From Panicum virgatum (lineage: Eukaryota > Streptophyta > Magnoliopsida > Poales > Poaceae), in NCBI RefSeq assembly GCF_016808335.1, contig NC_053137.1, forward strand, positions 1,674,001 to 1,738,000: 64,000 nucleotides of DNA. The letters are read 5' to 3'. A model generated the notes under the pieces. It saw nothing but the letters and a program-made list of their open reading frames with translations. It had not been told where the DNA came from and made no database searches. This document shows, in pieces, positions 21,296 through 31,834 of the stretch. Position 1 is the first letter of the stretch. Every line of letters starts with the position of its first letter. The translations under genes and the position numbers were made by a program.

Positions 21296-21898
21296 TCCTC
21301 CATGCCATTCAATTAAAGGTAGGTTCTTGCAGCTGCTAAGCTAAAACTTGCTTGTTATCTTAAGTTCACACATTTCATCTCTCATATATTTTTATATGTT
21401 ATATTTTCTGAATAGGGAAGTAATACTGTTTGAACTCACTCTAATGGCAAAGATAGTCAGCTCTGCATATGTCCAGGAGATAGTTAGCCAAATGCCCAAA
21501 TCCTATCTGGTCTTGTCCAAAAATATGAGGTGAAAGAGGAATCAAATTTGAGCAGAAACTTGGAGAGGCTAGAGATGGCCCACATCAAGCTGGAGGCTGA
21601 TCTTGAAACATCAGAAATCCGGCCGGAAAATAACGATTACTTTCGGAAAAATCGGATGTGTTCTGTTCTTCTCTCAGAAGACCCTCCTGAACACACTTCA
21701 GCTCGTTTTCGCTTTGCATCCATGGCCGTCAGGTGGGATACTGCCGCCGGGCAGAGGGAGAGCAACCTCATGGCACACATGGTGGTTTCAACCGCCGTCC
21801 AGGAGACCGTGAGCAGAGTAACAGTCACCTCCTACCTGTTGACTGTTGAGACAGAGAGACAGGAGCTTACATGTGGGGGCAAATCCTTCTTTTCTTAA
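21296..21898 (+). pseudogene. Chimeric fragment of two Rx-N-like gene starts (copy 4)
   Basis: The 5' UTR and first codons of the family (ATG 21,444-21,446, then VSSAYVQEIVSQ) are followed by a 7-base insertion that shifts the frame. The match then runs through NLERLEMAHIKLEADLETSE to about 21,616. There it jumps to the CCGGCCGGAAAA block also found at 1,945 and 5,240. At about 21,772 a second, different family start follows (MAHMVVSTAVQETVSR). A 122-codon frame (21,530-21,898) reads across all three pieces. It is a patchwork of duplication breakpoints; expression is not shown. Confidence 0.6.
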
Positions 21899-22375
21899 GA
21901 TCTGTGATCAACATAGGGCCAACCCTATCTAAAATTTAAGCTGTAACCGATAGATGCATTTTGATTTTGCAGGTTCCTAATAGAGATTTTTCAAAGATAA
22001 ATGGTCCTGAATGGATATTGAGACTTACTGCACATCATTTATTCAGACATTCAGAACGTTTACAAGTACTAATGTTGGAGTAGGAAATGTTCTAACCGGT
22101 TGATTGTTCACTGTTAAAGGCCACAGAACAATCAATAGTTGGACTGTTTGCAGCTTGGCTAACCATCTGTAATGCCATTTTTGTGGACTCCACCATTTCA
22201 CCAACCGAAGCATGCAGTTCTCTGAAGTTCATACGAGGCGACATCAAAATGCGGTTGTTTCCAGTGCTACATTTCGTAGAGTAGCCTCTCAAAATCCCCT
22301 AGTTTGTTCATTTGCTGTAAGATAAAAATAGGGCACAGAAAGAAAAAGGTGTGGCATACAATAGGGGCAATTTTT
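21899..22375 (+). repeat. Module R, copy 2
   Basis: Matches 2,041-2,420 and 27,370-27,730 nearly throughout (GGTTGATTGTTC, GGACTCCACCATTTCA, GTAGAGTAGCCTCTCAAAAT, GCTGTAAGATAAAAATAGGG). Non-coding. Confidence 0.65.
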
Positions 22376-22429
22376 TTTGGCAACCATTGATCTTGTATTG
22401 TAAAATTACCACCCTCCTCATGCCTCCTC

Positions 22430-22925
22430 ATGCTGGCGGGAGGGCTTGCCGCCAGACACGGCGACTAGGGGGCGGACGGTATCCCAATTACAATCCGGGG
22501 GTGGACGGTATTTCATTTACCATCCATCCCCTGGGCAGCCGGGGGCCGTCCGATCCTCAACGGACGGACAGGATACACCCGAGTGAACGGGTCTCTTCCC
22601 TGTGCCCCCTCGTCGAAGCCGTGATCCCGTGGTGGTGCTGCCTCATCGGCCTGACACCGGTAGGCCGCCACCGGCCGCCGAATCGAACTTCATCACCGCC
22701 GAATTTTCCGTCCACCGCGCCGCCGCGTCCGTGCATGGACTCAGCCGCACCCCGGGATTCCAGGCTTCCAGCGCCGCCGCGCCCCTCGACGGCGCCGTGC
22801 CAGACCATGACCCGACTGCCTCCTTCCGATGCCGGTACCATGGCACCCACTCGCCACGTAACGGCAGGCGCTCGCGGCGCCGTCCCGTGGCAAGCGCGTG
22901 CCTGGCGGCGCCGTGGACCTCCGTC
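22430..22925. repeat. Module A, copy 3 (partial), with double hairpin
   Basis: Only the hairpin and tail remain. The hairpin lies at 22,468-22,537 (GGACGGTATCCCAATTACAA, then GTGGACGGTATTTC). The tail has CCCCTCGTCGAAGCCGTGAT at 22,605. Overlapping open frames on both strands are not conserved in the other copies. Confidence 0.55.
22468..22537. repeat. Double-hairpin micro-repeat, A type (locus 4)
   Basis: Same layout as locus 1, with GGACGGTATTTC opposite a mutated CATTTACCATCC arm. Confidence 0.65.
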
Positions 22926-24130
22926 CTGTTCTCCTCCTAGCTAACCGCCGCCGGTTCGACGGCCTCACCGAGCCAATATGTGCTGCCCTATCCCTGTCCG
23001 GCGCCGCCAATGTCAAGCTCCGAACGCTGCTCGAGCTTGCCAGGCACGGTCGGTGCGGCTGTCTTTCTGCAATGCATCTCTAGACAACAACAACACGCGG
23101 AGAAACACGTCGCCCCTATGCAGCAATGTTCAATGGCAAAGTGATGATTTCTTCCTGAGATCATTTGCTCAACGGCAAAGTGATGATTTCTTCCTAAGTG
23201 TGGATGCGGAGTCCTGCATAGGGGCACTTCGCTCGCCGGAACCTGGCTGAGCATGATGCGGCTGTGTCCGGCGCCATCATCTCGGGCTGGGCAGAAGCTG
23301 CCGCATGCACGTGGGGATGAACAGGGCGATGCCGCCGGTGTGGTTGCATGAGGTCGGCGAGGAGCCCCGGCATGGTGGCCACCTGCTGGCGCTCGCGGTG
23401 CCGGTGGCGGACGTCGCGGTCGGCGAAGAGGCGCGTCCAACGCGTGCATGCGAGCGTTGCCTTCTGGCGGGACGCGGAGGAAGACGATGTCCTCGGCGCG
23501 ACGACGATCTCGTGCGTTGGGCAGCTAGGTGGTTTGTGGGGGACGGCGGATCTGACAGGTAGGTACATGGAAGCAGGGAGAGTGGGCGATCCGTTTTGAC
23601 TCTGGTCTCTCGCGAGATCATGGGCGTCAGAATTGGATCCGACGGTTAAGCTGGCCTAGAGGCCGGTCAGTAAATCAAATACCATCCAGGGTGGACGGTG
23701 TTCCATTTACCGTTCACCCCGGGTGCCGTCCAGCTCGCGCGCCCCGCTCTCCGTCGCCGCCGCGCCCGGCGTCGATGGATGTCCCGGCGTCGCGTACAGG
23801 CGCCATGCCCCAGCCGGTGGCCGTCTTCCACGTTTCCTCGACGGCGCCGCCGTGTGCTCGAGTGTCTCCTTCGGCTGCCGCCGCGCGCCTACTTACTCGC
23901 TGCGGAATGGCAGGCACACGTGCAGTGCAGCGCAGGGCCGAGGCGCTGCCACGGCACCGCCTCGCCGCCTTGGGCCTCCACCCTGTTGACCTCTGGGTTA
24001 ACCGCCGCCGCTTCGACGGCCTCGCCGCCATGTTCTGCTCGAGCTTGCCTGGCACGGTCGGTGCGCCTGTGTCTGTCTGCAATATAATGTCATCTCTGCA
24101 CACTACTGCAACGTTCCCCGGCAAAGTGAA
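22926..24130. repeat. Module B, copy 3
   Basis: GC-rich block with a 22-bp direct duplication (GGCAAAGTGATGATTTCTTC at 23,132 and 23,176). Then come the B head (GACGCGGAGGAAGACGATGT at 23,473) and a double hairpin at 23,667-23,723. The tail has GGCCGTCTTCCACGTTTCCT and CGGCACCGCC. The long open frames (353 codons on plus, for example) cross module boundaries and are not trusted. Confidence 0.5.
23667..23723. repeat. Double-hairpin micro-repeat, B type (locus 5)
   Basis: AAATCAAATACCATCC then GGTGGACGGTGTTCCATTTA; both hairpins recognisable with point changes. Confidence 0.65.
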
Positions 24131-24730
24131 GGTTCATTTGCGCAGGCTATCGATGAGAGTTTACTGCGTGTGGATGGGGCTAGCTAACAGTTTACTGCGT
24201 GCTGGAGGAAGAGGAACTAGGCAACGTACGCTCGCCTATTCTTCAGAAAATGCCCCAGCCACCCCGGCTCGCGTCAACAGGAACACAATGTTCAGAATCT
24301 CATCGGGCCGATCAGTGTGTAATCAGCTACTTGATGCAGATCGCACGCCCAAACCAAGAGGTAATTTCCGCAGACAAACGAGCCCTGCAAGCGGACGTCT
24401 CAAACTCAGGAACATCTCGTCCGTCTCGTCTGAATTCAATTCATCAGATCATCGCCTCAAGTTTTATCTCTGCAGTTGCACTGCCTGGTCAGTCTCTGCA
24501 TGTTTTTTTAGACCAAATACTGCATTTTGGCCCTGTTTTACTGAAAGCAAAATATTGTTTGCTGGGGTTACCAGCTTTATTACAAAGTTCAAGGATCAAA
24601 ATACATGTCCCAACTACGATAACTCTTGTCCTTCCAAACATTCTATCAGTCTCTGCATACTACTCGTTCTTCTTTTCCTCTTCAAGCCTAATGCTCAGGA
24701 ACTGTACGTATACAGGGTAACAATGCACCA
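24131..24730 (+). repeat. Module C, copy 1
   Basis: Contains AACAGGAACACAATGTTCAG, CGCACGCCCAAACCAAGAGG and GAATTCAATTCATCAGATCA. All recur at 29,470-29,700, and the first two in part at 31,670-31,830. It always follows module B. Non-coding as far as I can see. Confidence 0.55.
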
Positions 24731-25300
24731 AAACCATTTACTAGCAACATAACCATTCCTCTTTCCCTTTCTCCCATGCATCTTCTAATACTTATAAAAA
24801 GGAAGGAACAGAGAAAAAAAAACTACTTGACTGATGCTCCCGCTCTACGGTACAGCATTGGAGCACCAGCACTTGTTTCCACGAAATCCTCTGGTAACCG
24901 CCTTGAGATTGCCAAGCACCTGCACTTGATTCCAATCCACCAAAATATGCTCGATACTGAACATTGTAGCAACTGCGAGTGTGTATATGCTGTAAGATAA
25001 AAACAAGAACATGGAAAGAAAAGGTGTTCATCTCCCGCATGGAGTACCTCTACCTCCCGTTGTTCATCTCTGACAAGAACATGCATACACAAGCTCTGAA
25101 TTCTGAACATCGATGGGACTGAAACTGAAACTGAACATTGGTGATGCCTCTGATGGTCCGCGGGCGGGAACCACAGGAGGACATCCTCCATCAGCACGCT
25201 CGCCGGCGGATCTGCTGCCATGGCGGGCAGGCGGCGCGGCGCCGGTCAGGAGTCAATGGACGGGGTGGGGATTTGCTGTGGCCTCTGCTCTGCTCGCCAG
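24731..25300. other. Unassigned stretch and start of module B copy 4
   Basis: 25,040-25,160 matches 29,985-30,065 and 63,065-63,145 (CTCCCGTTGTTCATCTCTGA). From about 25,130 a B-like head begins, which the hAT element interrupts at 25,301. Confidence 0.45.
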
Positions 25301-26178
25301 CATAGATTTCCAAATGGCCCGGGCCCAATGGGCGGCCCAAGGCATGGCCCTGTAAAGCACGGCCCTAGCCCGGTCCTAGGCATGACTGATCGGGCCACGA
25401 GCTGGCCCGGCCCGATGGGTCGTTAGTGCTTGGGCCGCCACCCCGGCCCATAGTGCCGGCCCGAAGCACGGCAAGATTTTGGGCCGTCCCGATGGCGGCC
25501 TGGTAAAAAACATCTACTACTATCATCTACCAACCCATTTCCCATTAAAAGAGAAACCCTAGCCTTATCCTCTCTCATTCTCCTCCACTCCCTCGCTCTC
25601 TCCAGCCGCCCGCCCACCCGACACCCGCCCCTTCTCCTCAGCGGCGTAGGTCGCCCACGCGCCCACCCTTGGCCCACGCGCCTGCGCCGGCCGCCGCCCC
25701 TCCATGAACGCGCCCGTGCCGACCGCCGCCGCCTTCTCGCCGGGACGCCCCCCTCCCTAGACGCGCGCGGTGAGGCGGAGCCGTGCCGGCCGCCACCACC
25801 GCCTTCTCGCCGAGAGCCGGACGCCGCGGCCGTCCCGCCCCCTCGACCCCTCCTACGCCGGCCGCCGCTCCTCCCTCCCTCCCTCCCTCCCTCCTTCAAG
25901 CGGGGGGTGCACGGCCGCCTCCGCGGCTCCACCGCGCCAACCTGCCTGTTCCGCTGCCGCACCCCCACGCCGAGCCGGCCAAGCACGATGGGCCGGCCAC
26001 AACATAATGGGCCGGTCGTGCCATCGGGCCGGCCCGGCACGAAAAAGGGGCCTTAGTGCCGGGTTTGGACCGTCAGTGAGGCACGACGCCCGACACGGCC
26101 CGGCACGAAGAATTTATCGGGCCTGATAGTGCCGGGCCAAATCGGGCTAGGGTCGGGCGGCCCATTTGAAAATATATA
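25301..26178. mobile_element. Non-autonomous hAT-type element
   Basis: An exact 8-bp target duplication, CTCGCCAG, lies at 25,293-25,300 and 26,179-26,186. Terminal inverted repeats agree at about 16 of 20 positions (CATAGATTTCCAAATGG against TATATATTTTCAAATGG). The subterminal DNA is packed with GGCCCG/CGGGCC and GCACGGCC blocks, as in grass hAT elements. The inside (about 25,550-25,970) looks like a promoter and 5' UTR (AGAGAAACCCTAGCC, CT-rich tract) running into GC-rich DNA, but no transposase is present. An internal-deletion derivative is the likeliest origin. Confidence 0.8.
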
Positions 26179-26660
26179 CTCGCCAGTTAGTCTGTGTGGG
26201 CGGCGGATCTGACAGGTGGGGTCACGGGAGCAGAGGCGGGAGCGACCCGCTTTGCTTTGGCTGCGTATTGCGATCCTGGCCGCAAGAATAGGATCCTACG
26301 GTCCATATTTCCTAGAGGCCGGACGGTGAATGAAATACCGTCCACCCCAGACGGTGTTTCATTTACCGTCCGCCCAGTGTGCCCACAGCGCACGCCGCGC
26401 GCCGCGCCCGACGTCGAGCACGCGCGCCGCGCTTCCACCGGAGGTCATCGCCGTCTCCGCGGCAGAGGCCGCACAGCGACTCGTGCCGGAGCGCCTCCTT
26501 CCTTCCTAGCGCCGCGCCTTTGCACCTCCATCCTGTTCCTCCTCCGAGGTCCCGCCACGGCTTGCATCGACGGCCTCGCCGGGGCAGTGGTGACCTCGCG
26601 CCTCCGCCATGTGTTGCTACGGCCCTGTCTGGCACAGCCATGGCGCCATGGCTAAGCGTT
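26179..26660. repeat. Module B, copy 4, right part, with double hairpin
   Basis: Resumes with GGCGGATCTGACAGGTGGGG at 26,202 after the hAT insertion. The hairpin is at 26,319-26,377. The tail is shortened and more diverged than in other copies. Confidence 0.5.
26319..26377. repeat. Double-hairpin micro-repeat, B type (locus 6)
   Basis: GGACGGTGAATGAAATACCG with TCC completing the first arm, then GACGGTGTTTCATTTACCGT. Confidence 0.7.
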
Positions 26661-27369
26661 GCAGAACTCCGAGGCGGTCTTTGCTTTGCACAGGACGATG
26701 CCTCGCTTGGCTTTGCTCTCGACGACGAACGAATACATTGAGCACTCTGCTCGAGCTCTTGACGACAGATACATGCATGTCTAACCTGGAGTGGCATCGC
26801 TACGGCGTGGTGTCAGGAAACCCAATTCGCAAATGTTCAGAAAATGTTCCAGCTTGTGCCTGTTCTCTTCCTGTACCTGCTGTTCGTCGCAAATGGGACC
26901 AAGGATCATCGCTGAACAGATTACCATCTTTCATGTATGGGAATGGGACCAACCAACCGGTAGTCACTCGTTTCCTGTTCAGCGCTAATGTTCCGGAAAA
27001 GGTACAGCCTGCAGGTTATTAGTTTCTTCATGGGGTTGTGTCTGGTCAATAATTTCATTGGTGGAGATCATGCAAGATCGTATCAAATCAGAAATTAAGA
27101 AGATCATGTGCAAGATTTTAAATGCCTCACAAACAAATGTTACCACTGTTTCCCAATGCCTTGTAATGTTATATGATCAAAATCTGTACAGCACTTTGGA
27201 ATCCTGAGGCAACCATGCCACTCCTGTAAGGTCGAGCATTAGGTGCCAAACTGTGGTTCCTCGCTACATATCAGCTGAAGTCTCTCGTCTTCTTCGTCAT
27301 CGTGCAATCATTACTGGCTGACTGTGTTTTAATTTGCAAGTTCCTAACAGAGATTCTTTTGAAGATAAT
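26661..27369. other. Stretch between module B copy 4 and module R copy 3
   Basis: No gene supported. GTTTCTTCATGGGGTTGTGT at about 27,022 also borders the LTR-like block at 35,955, marking duplicated host sequence. Confidence 0.35.
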
Positions 27370-27830
27370 TGGTCCTCAACAGATGCATTCAGACTTCCTG
27401 CACATCATACATTTATTCAGACATTCAGGAAGTTTACCAGTACAAATGTTGGAGCGCGAAATGTTGTAACTGGTTGATTGTTCTCTGTTAAAGGTCGCAG
27501 AACAATCAATGGTTGGACTGTTTGTAGATTCTGAACTCAGCTAGCCATCTGTGATGCCATTTTTGTGGACTCCACCATTTCATCAACCAAAGCAGTTCTC
27601 CAACGTTCAAATCAGGCGACATCAAAATGCTGTCGATTACAGTGCTACATTTTGTAGAGTAGCCTCTCAAAATTCCCCTAGTTTGTTCATTTGCTGTAAG
27701 ATCAAAACAGGGGACAGAAAGAAAGGGTGTGACATACAATAGGGGTATTCTTTTTTTTTCTTGTGAATTTCCTGAGGCAAATATCAAAGTTACATCACGT
27801 CTCAATAATCTATATCTGATGAGAAGCCTT
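27370..27830 (+). repeat. Module R, copy 3
   Basis: Matches copies 1 and 2 from TTCAGACTTCCTGCACATCA to CAATAATCTATATCTGATGA; the last phrase also follows the Tat element at 18,015. Non-coding. Confidence 0.65.
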
Positions 27831-27899
27831 TTTATTTCTTCCCATCAAAACTTCTATAGATTTTTACTATTACCATTGCACATGTTACTATTCTTCCCA

Positions 27900-27986
27900 T
27901 CAAAACTTCAGAACTGGGCACTTGTGGTTAACGTGGTCGCGCCCATCGCAAATCACACAGTGAATTGGATTAATGCATTTGGCTGC
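27900..27986 (-). pseudogene. Orphan CCHC zinc-knuckle fragment
   Basis: Minus strand reads CVICDGRDHVNHKCP, a perfect C-X2-C-X4-H-X4-C knuckle of the kind found in grass Gag-like and zf-CCHC retroelement proteins. Only about 28 codons match; upstream on that strand the frame runs into module A. A captured fragment, not a gene. Confidence 0.55.
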
Positions 27987-27989
27987 CTT

Positions 27990-28680
27990 TGGACGGAACA
28001 CCTTGGTGCCTGGCGCACGGCGCAACGGGGCGGGCTCGCAGGCGGCGGTGCTTGGTGCCCCGCCCCGACGCAGGCGGCGGAGGATGCCTCGCCGCCGCTC
28101 TGAGCTTCTGTTCCGGAGTGGTGTCCTCTTCGTGGCCATGCTTGCCGGTGGGTGGCCTTGCCGCCGCAGACTACAACCCAGCGGGTAGACGGTACCCCAA
28201 TTACCATCCGGGATGGACGGTATTTCATTTACCGTCCACCCTGCGCAACCGAGGGCCGTTGGATCTGGAACCGGCGGCCACGATGCACTGATTCGGACTC
28301 CAGCCAAAGTGAACGGGGTGTCTCTTCCCCGCACCCCCTCGTCGAGGCTGGGATCCCGCGGCGCTGCCTCGCCGGCGGCCTGCCTGACACCGGCAGGCAG
28401 CCACCGCCCGCGCGCGTCGAACGTTACCGCCGGCGGCTTCTCCCTCCGCCATGGCACTCCCCCGCGTGTGGCGGCGTCATCGGAGACGGAGCACACAGAC
28501 CGTGTGCGAGTTGCGACAGACGGAACGCCATGGCGGCCGGCCACCTGCTGGCGCGCTGCCGAGCGGCAACGCTTCTGGATGGTCTCGCTTGCCCGCTCTC
28601 GGCTTGCCGGCGGGTGGACTCGCCACCTGCCGGCGCCCGCAGCAGGAGGCGAAGCTGATGCACGCAGCTCATTGGTGCTG
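27990..28680. repeat. Module A, copy 4
   Basis: Head with GCTCGCAGGCGGCGGTGCTT at 28,034, hairpin 28,179-28,245, tail with CCCTCGTCGAGGCTGGGATC and CGCCATGGCGGCCGGCCACC. No conserved frame. Confidence 0.6.
28179..28245. repeat. Double-hairpin micro-repeat, A type (locus 7)
   Basis: GTAGACGGTACCCCAATTAC then GGATGGACGGTATTTCATTT, closing with ACCGTCCACC. Confidence 0.7.
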
Positions 28681-29400
28681 GGGGTGGGGTTCCATTATAT
28701 TCCAGGCGGCGAGTGCGAAGGCGGAGTCCTAGCCTAGCTGGGGGCATGTCGCTCCCCGGCCGGTTGAGCAGAACGCGGCCGTGGCGGGCGCTGGCGGTGC
28801 CGGCGGAGGAGGAGGCGCGCATTGTCACGAAGATGTCCTCGAGGGATCTGACAGGTGGGGGCCACGGAAGCCGTGAGAGGGGAGATCCGGTTTGACTCCG
28901 TATTGAGAGATCCTGGCCGCGCGAATGGAATCTGACGGTCCATGTGGCCTTGAGCCCGGACGGTAAGTGGGGGTGGACGGTATTCCACGTACCGTCCACC
29001 CTGGGTGCTCGCCGCCGCGTCGTCGGAGGTCACAGCGTCGCGTACACGCGCCGTGCTCCCGTCGGAGGTCCTCGTCCACGCTTCCTTGGCGACGCCGCCG
29101 GTGCCTCAGACTGCCTCCTTCCCGCGCGGTGCCTCCGCAGCCTCGTCGCCCTGGGCCTCCACCCTGTTGTCGCCCGAGGTAACCGCCGCCGCTTCCACGG
29201 CCTCGCCGAGCCAACGGTGGCCGCGTGCCTACGCCGCCAATTTTCCGCCACCACGTCTCTGCCCGGCGCCGCCCTGTACGTTCAGCTCGAGCTTGCCTGG
29301 CATGGTATATCTGCAGTCTGCACACTACTTCAACGGTCGCCGGCAAGATGACGATTCATTTCAGCACGTTATCTACGAGAGTATAATCATTTCAGCACAG
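28681..29400. repeat. Module B, copy 5, with double hairpin
   Basis: Head shortened; TCTGACAGGTGGGGGCCACG at 28,847, hairpin 28,954-29,006, tail with TCGTCCACGCTTCCTTGGCG. It ends near 29,340 in a segment (CTGCACACTACTTCAACG) shared with copies 3 and 6. Confidence 0.55.
28954..29006. repeat. Double-hairpin micro-repeat, B type (locus 8)
   Basis: CCCGGACGGTAAGTGGG, then GGTGGACGGTATTCCACGTA and CCGTCCACCCTGGG. The first hairpin has lost its right arm. Confidence 0.6.
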
Positions 29401-29920
29401 TTTAGTGCTACGTCACAAAAGTGGCTGCAAGAGGAATTAGACAGCGCGCATAATGTTCAGAAAAACCCCAGTTCGCGTTAACAGGAACGCAATGTTCAGA
29501 ATCTTGTCAGGCCGTTCGCAGTGTAATCAGCAACTTCATGCAGATCATACGCCCAAACCAAGACGTAGCAGCTGCAACTCGTAATTTCTGCAGACCAACG
29601 AGCCGTGCAGGCGGACGTCAGGAGCATCTCGTCCGTCTCGTCTGAATTCAATTCATCAGATCATCGCCTCAAGTTTTATCTCTGCAGGCAGACTGCAGTT
29701 GCACTGCCCGACCAGTCTATGCATGTTTTTTTCAGACCAAAAATACCGCATTTGGCCCTGTTTTTACTGAAAGCAAAATATTTTTTGCTGGGATTACCAG
29801 CTTTACAAGAAGGTTCAAGCAGGATCAAAAATACATGCATGTCCCAACTTAGATGCACAGACTGAGCTAATGACAGATTCAGATGGCCCTGAACGCCAAC
29901 TGCTAAACTGGCAAAGACCA
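29401..29920 (+). repeat. Module C, copy 2
   Basis: Matches 24,235-24,720 closely (AACAGGAACGCAATGTTCAG, ATACGCCCAAACCAAGACGT, GAATTCAATTCATCAGATCA). Non-coding. Confidence 0.55.
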
Positions 29921-30790
29921 GCAGTCCAGCACCAATCTCGCTGATGACAAACGGTTGTCCCAAGACACAAACAAAGTCTTTACCATGGAGTTACCTCCCG
30001 TTGTTCATCTCTGACAAGAACATACACAAGCTCTGAATTCTTAACATCGATGAAACTGAACATTTGCGGCACGTCCGACTTCTCCGTCCACCACGGCAGA
30101 CGCAGCGCGCGACGGAACGCCATGGCCCCCGGCCACCGGCAGGCGCGCCTGGCGCACTGCGGAGCAGCACGGCGCACGCGCGACGGGGCGGACTCGCAGG
30201 CGGCGGTGCTTGGTGCCCACGCAGGCGGCGCCGCCGCGGCGGATGCCTCGCCGGCGCTCCCAGGTTCTGTTCCTGAGCGGTGTCCTCTTCGTTGCCGGCT
30301 CTCGGCTCGCCGGCGGGTGGCCTCGCCGCCCCATGCGGCAACCCAGGGGTGGACGGTGCCCCAATTACCGTCCGGGGGTGGACGGTATTTCATTTACCGT
30401 CCACCCCGTGGGCAGGCGAGGGCCGTTGGATCCGCAGCCGACGGCCACGATACACCACTGGAGCCAAGTGAACGGGTGTCTTCCCCGCGTCCTCCTCGTC
30501 GAGGCGCTGCCTCGCCGGCCTGACACCGGCGGGCAGCCACCGCGCGCGCGTCGACTGTCACCGCCGCTGGCTTTTCCCTCCACCGCGGCGCCGCGTCCGG
30601 CGTGGACGCAGCCACACCCCCGCGTGCAGCGCCCTCATTGGAGCACACAGACCGTGCCTGTTGCGACGAAACCGAAACGCCATGGCTGCCAGCCACCTGC
30701 TGGCGCGCTGCTTTTTGGAGACGACGGCGACACAGCATGTGGCGAAGCTGCCGTAGCTCGTCGGTACTGGTGGGTGTCCTAGCCTAGGTC
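29921..30790. repeat. Module A, copy 5 (partner of the window-end copy)
   Basis: The best-preserved A unit: head 30,045-30,340, hairpin 30,341-30,411, tail to about 30,790. The whole stretch from GCAGTCCAGCACC at 29,921 is repeated from 63,002 with about 35 differences per kb by eye. It joins directly to module B copy 6. Confidence 0.7.
30341..30411. repeat. Double-hairpin micro-repeat, A type (locus 9)
   Basis: Both hairpins intact: GGACGGTGCCCCAATTACCG and GGTGGACGGTATTTCATTTA with the closing arm, inside CCCAGGGG. Confidence 0.8.
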
Positions 30791-31560
30791 TATAGGCGGC
30801 GAGGGCGGAGCCGCGGAGGAGACGGAGTTCTGGCCTGGGGCACGTCGTTCTCGCCCGGCAGAAGCTGCTCGCGCGGTGCCGGCAGCAGAAGCCGCAGGCA
30901 GATTTGCACGCGAGGAGGCGCGCGTTGCCGTCCGGCTGGACGCGGTGGAAGATGATCTCCTCTCGTCCGAATCTGGCAGTGGCAGGTGGGGCCATGGGAG
31001 CTGTGTGTGGCGATCCGCTTTGACTTGGTATATATTGAGAGATCCTGGCCGCGCGAAGAGGATCCGACGGTCCAGGTGGCCTAGAGCCCGGATGGTAAAT
31101 GAAATACCGTCCGGAGTGGATGGTGTTCTCCTCATTTACCGTCCACCCTGGCCGGGGTGGCCAGCGCGCGCCGCCGCCGCCGCGCCCGGCGTCGATGGAT
31201 GTCCCAGCGTCGCATACACGCGGCGTGCTCTCGCCGGTGGCCGTCGTCCACGTTTCATCGACGGCGCCGCGCCGTGCTCGAGTGCCACCTTCGGGTGCCG
31301 CCGGCACCTACCTACTCGCCGCCGAATGCCAGGCGCACGCGCAGGGCCGTGGCGCCGCCTCCTCGTCGCCTTGGGCCTCCACCCAGTTGACGTCCGAGGT
31401 GACCGCCTCCGCTTCCACAACCCCGCCGAGCCAACGGTGGCCAATGATCCGCCACGTCCCTGCCCGGCGCCGCCATGCATGTTCTACACGAGCTTGCCTG
31501 GCACGGTCGCGCTGCGCCTGTCTGTCTGCAATATAATGGCATCTCTGCACACTACTGCAA
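30780..31560. repeat. Module B, copy 6, with double hairpin
   Basis: The fullest B unit: GGCGGCGAGGGCGGAGCC at 30,794, GGGGCCATGGGAGCTGTG at 30,988, hairpin 31,086-31,152, tail with CGTCGTCCACGTTTCATCGA and CCGTGGCGCCGCCTCC. It runs into module C copy 3. Overlapping frames exist on both strands, none conserved. Confidence 0.6.
31086..31152. repeat. Double-hairpin micro-repeat, B type (locus 10)
   Basis: CCCGGATGGTAAATGAAATA with CCGTCCGG, then a second hairpin lengthened by a CTC insertion before ATTTACCGTCCACCC. Confidence 0.7.
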
Positions 31561-31599
31561 TGTTCCCCGGCAATGTGGATGGGGGTTTACTGCGAGCTG

Positions 31600-31834
31600 T
31601 CAGAAATGGGGCTGCAAGAGGAACGAGACAACGCGCCTAATGTTCAGAAAAAGCCCCAGCTCGCGTCAACAGGAACACGAGGGTATGTTCAGAATCTAAT
31701 CGGGCTGATCAGAGCGTGCAGCAACTTTACGCAGATCACACGCCCAAACCAAGAGGTGCCAGGTGCCAATCGTAATTTCTGAAGACAAACGAGCCGTGCA
31801 AGCGGACGTCTCAGAATCAGGAGCATCTCGTCCC
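31600..31834 (+). repeat. Module C, copy 3 (cut off)
   Basis: Matches copies 1 and 2 up to GAGCATCTCGTCC, then stops at the LTR-like block beginning 31,835. Confidence 0.55.

Noticed and set aside
23691..24752. 353-codon plus-strand frame
   Set aside because: It runs across the double hairpin and the B/C module border, where sister copies have shifts and stops.
25423..26040. 205-codon minus-strand frame in the hAT element
   Set aside because: Arg/Gly-rich reading of GC-rich DNA, with no transposase motif (no BED finger or dimerisation domain).
30558..31307. 249-codon minus-strand frame, and the similar minus frames at 4,181-4,942 and 1,168-1,911
   Set aside because: Antisense shadow of GC-rich modules; composition explains the lack of stops.
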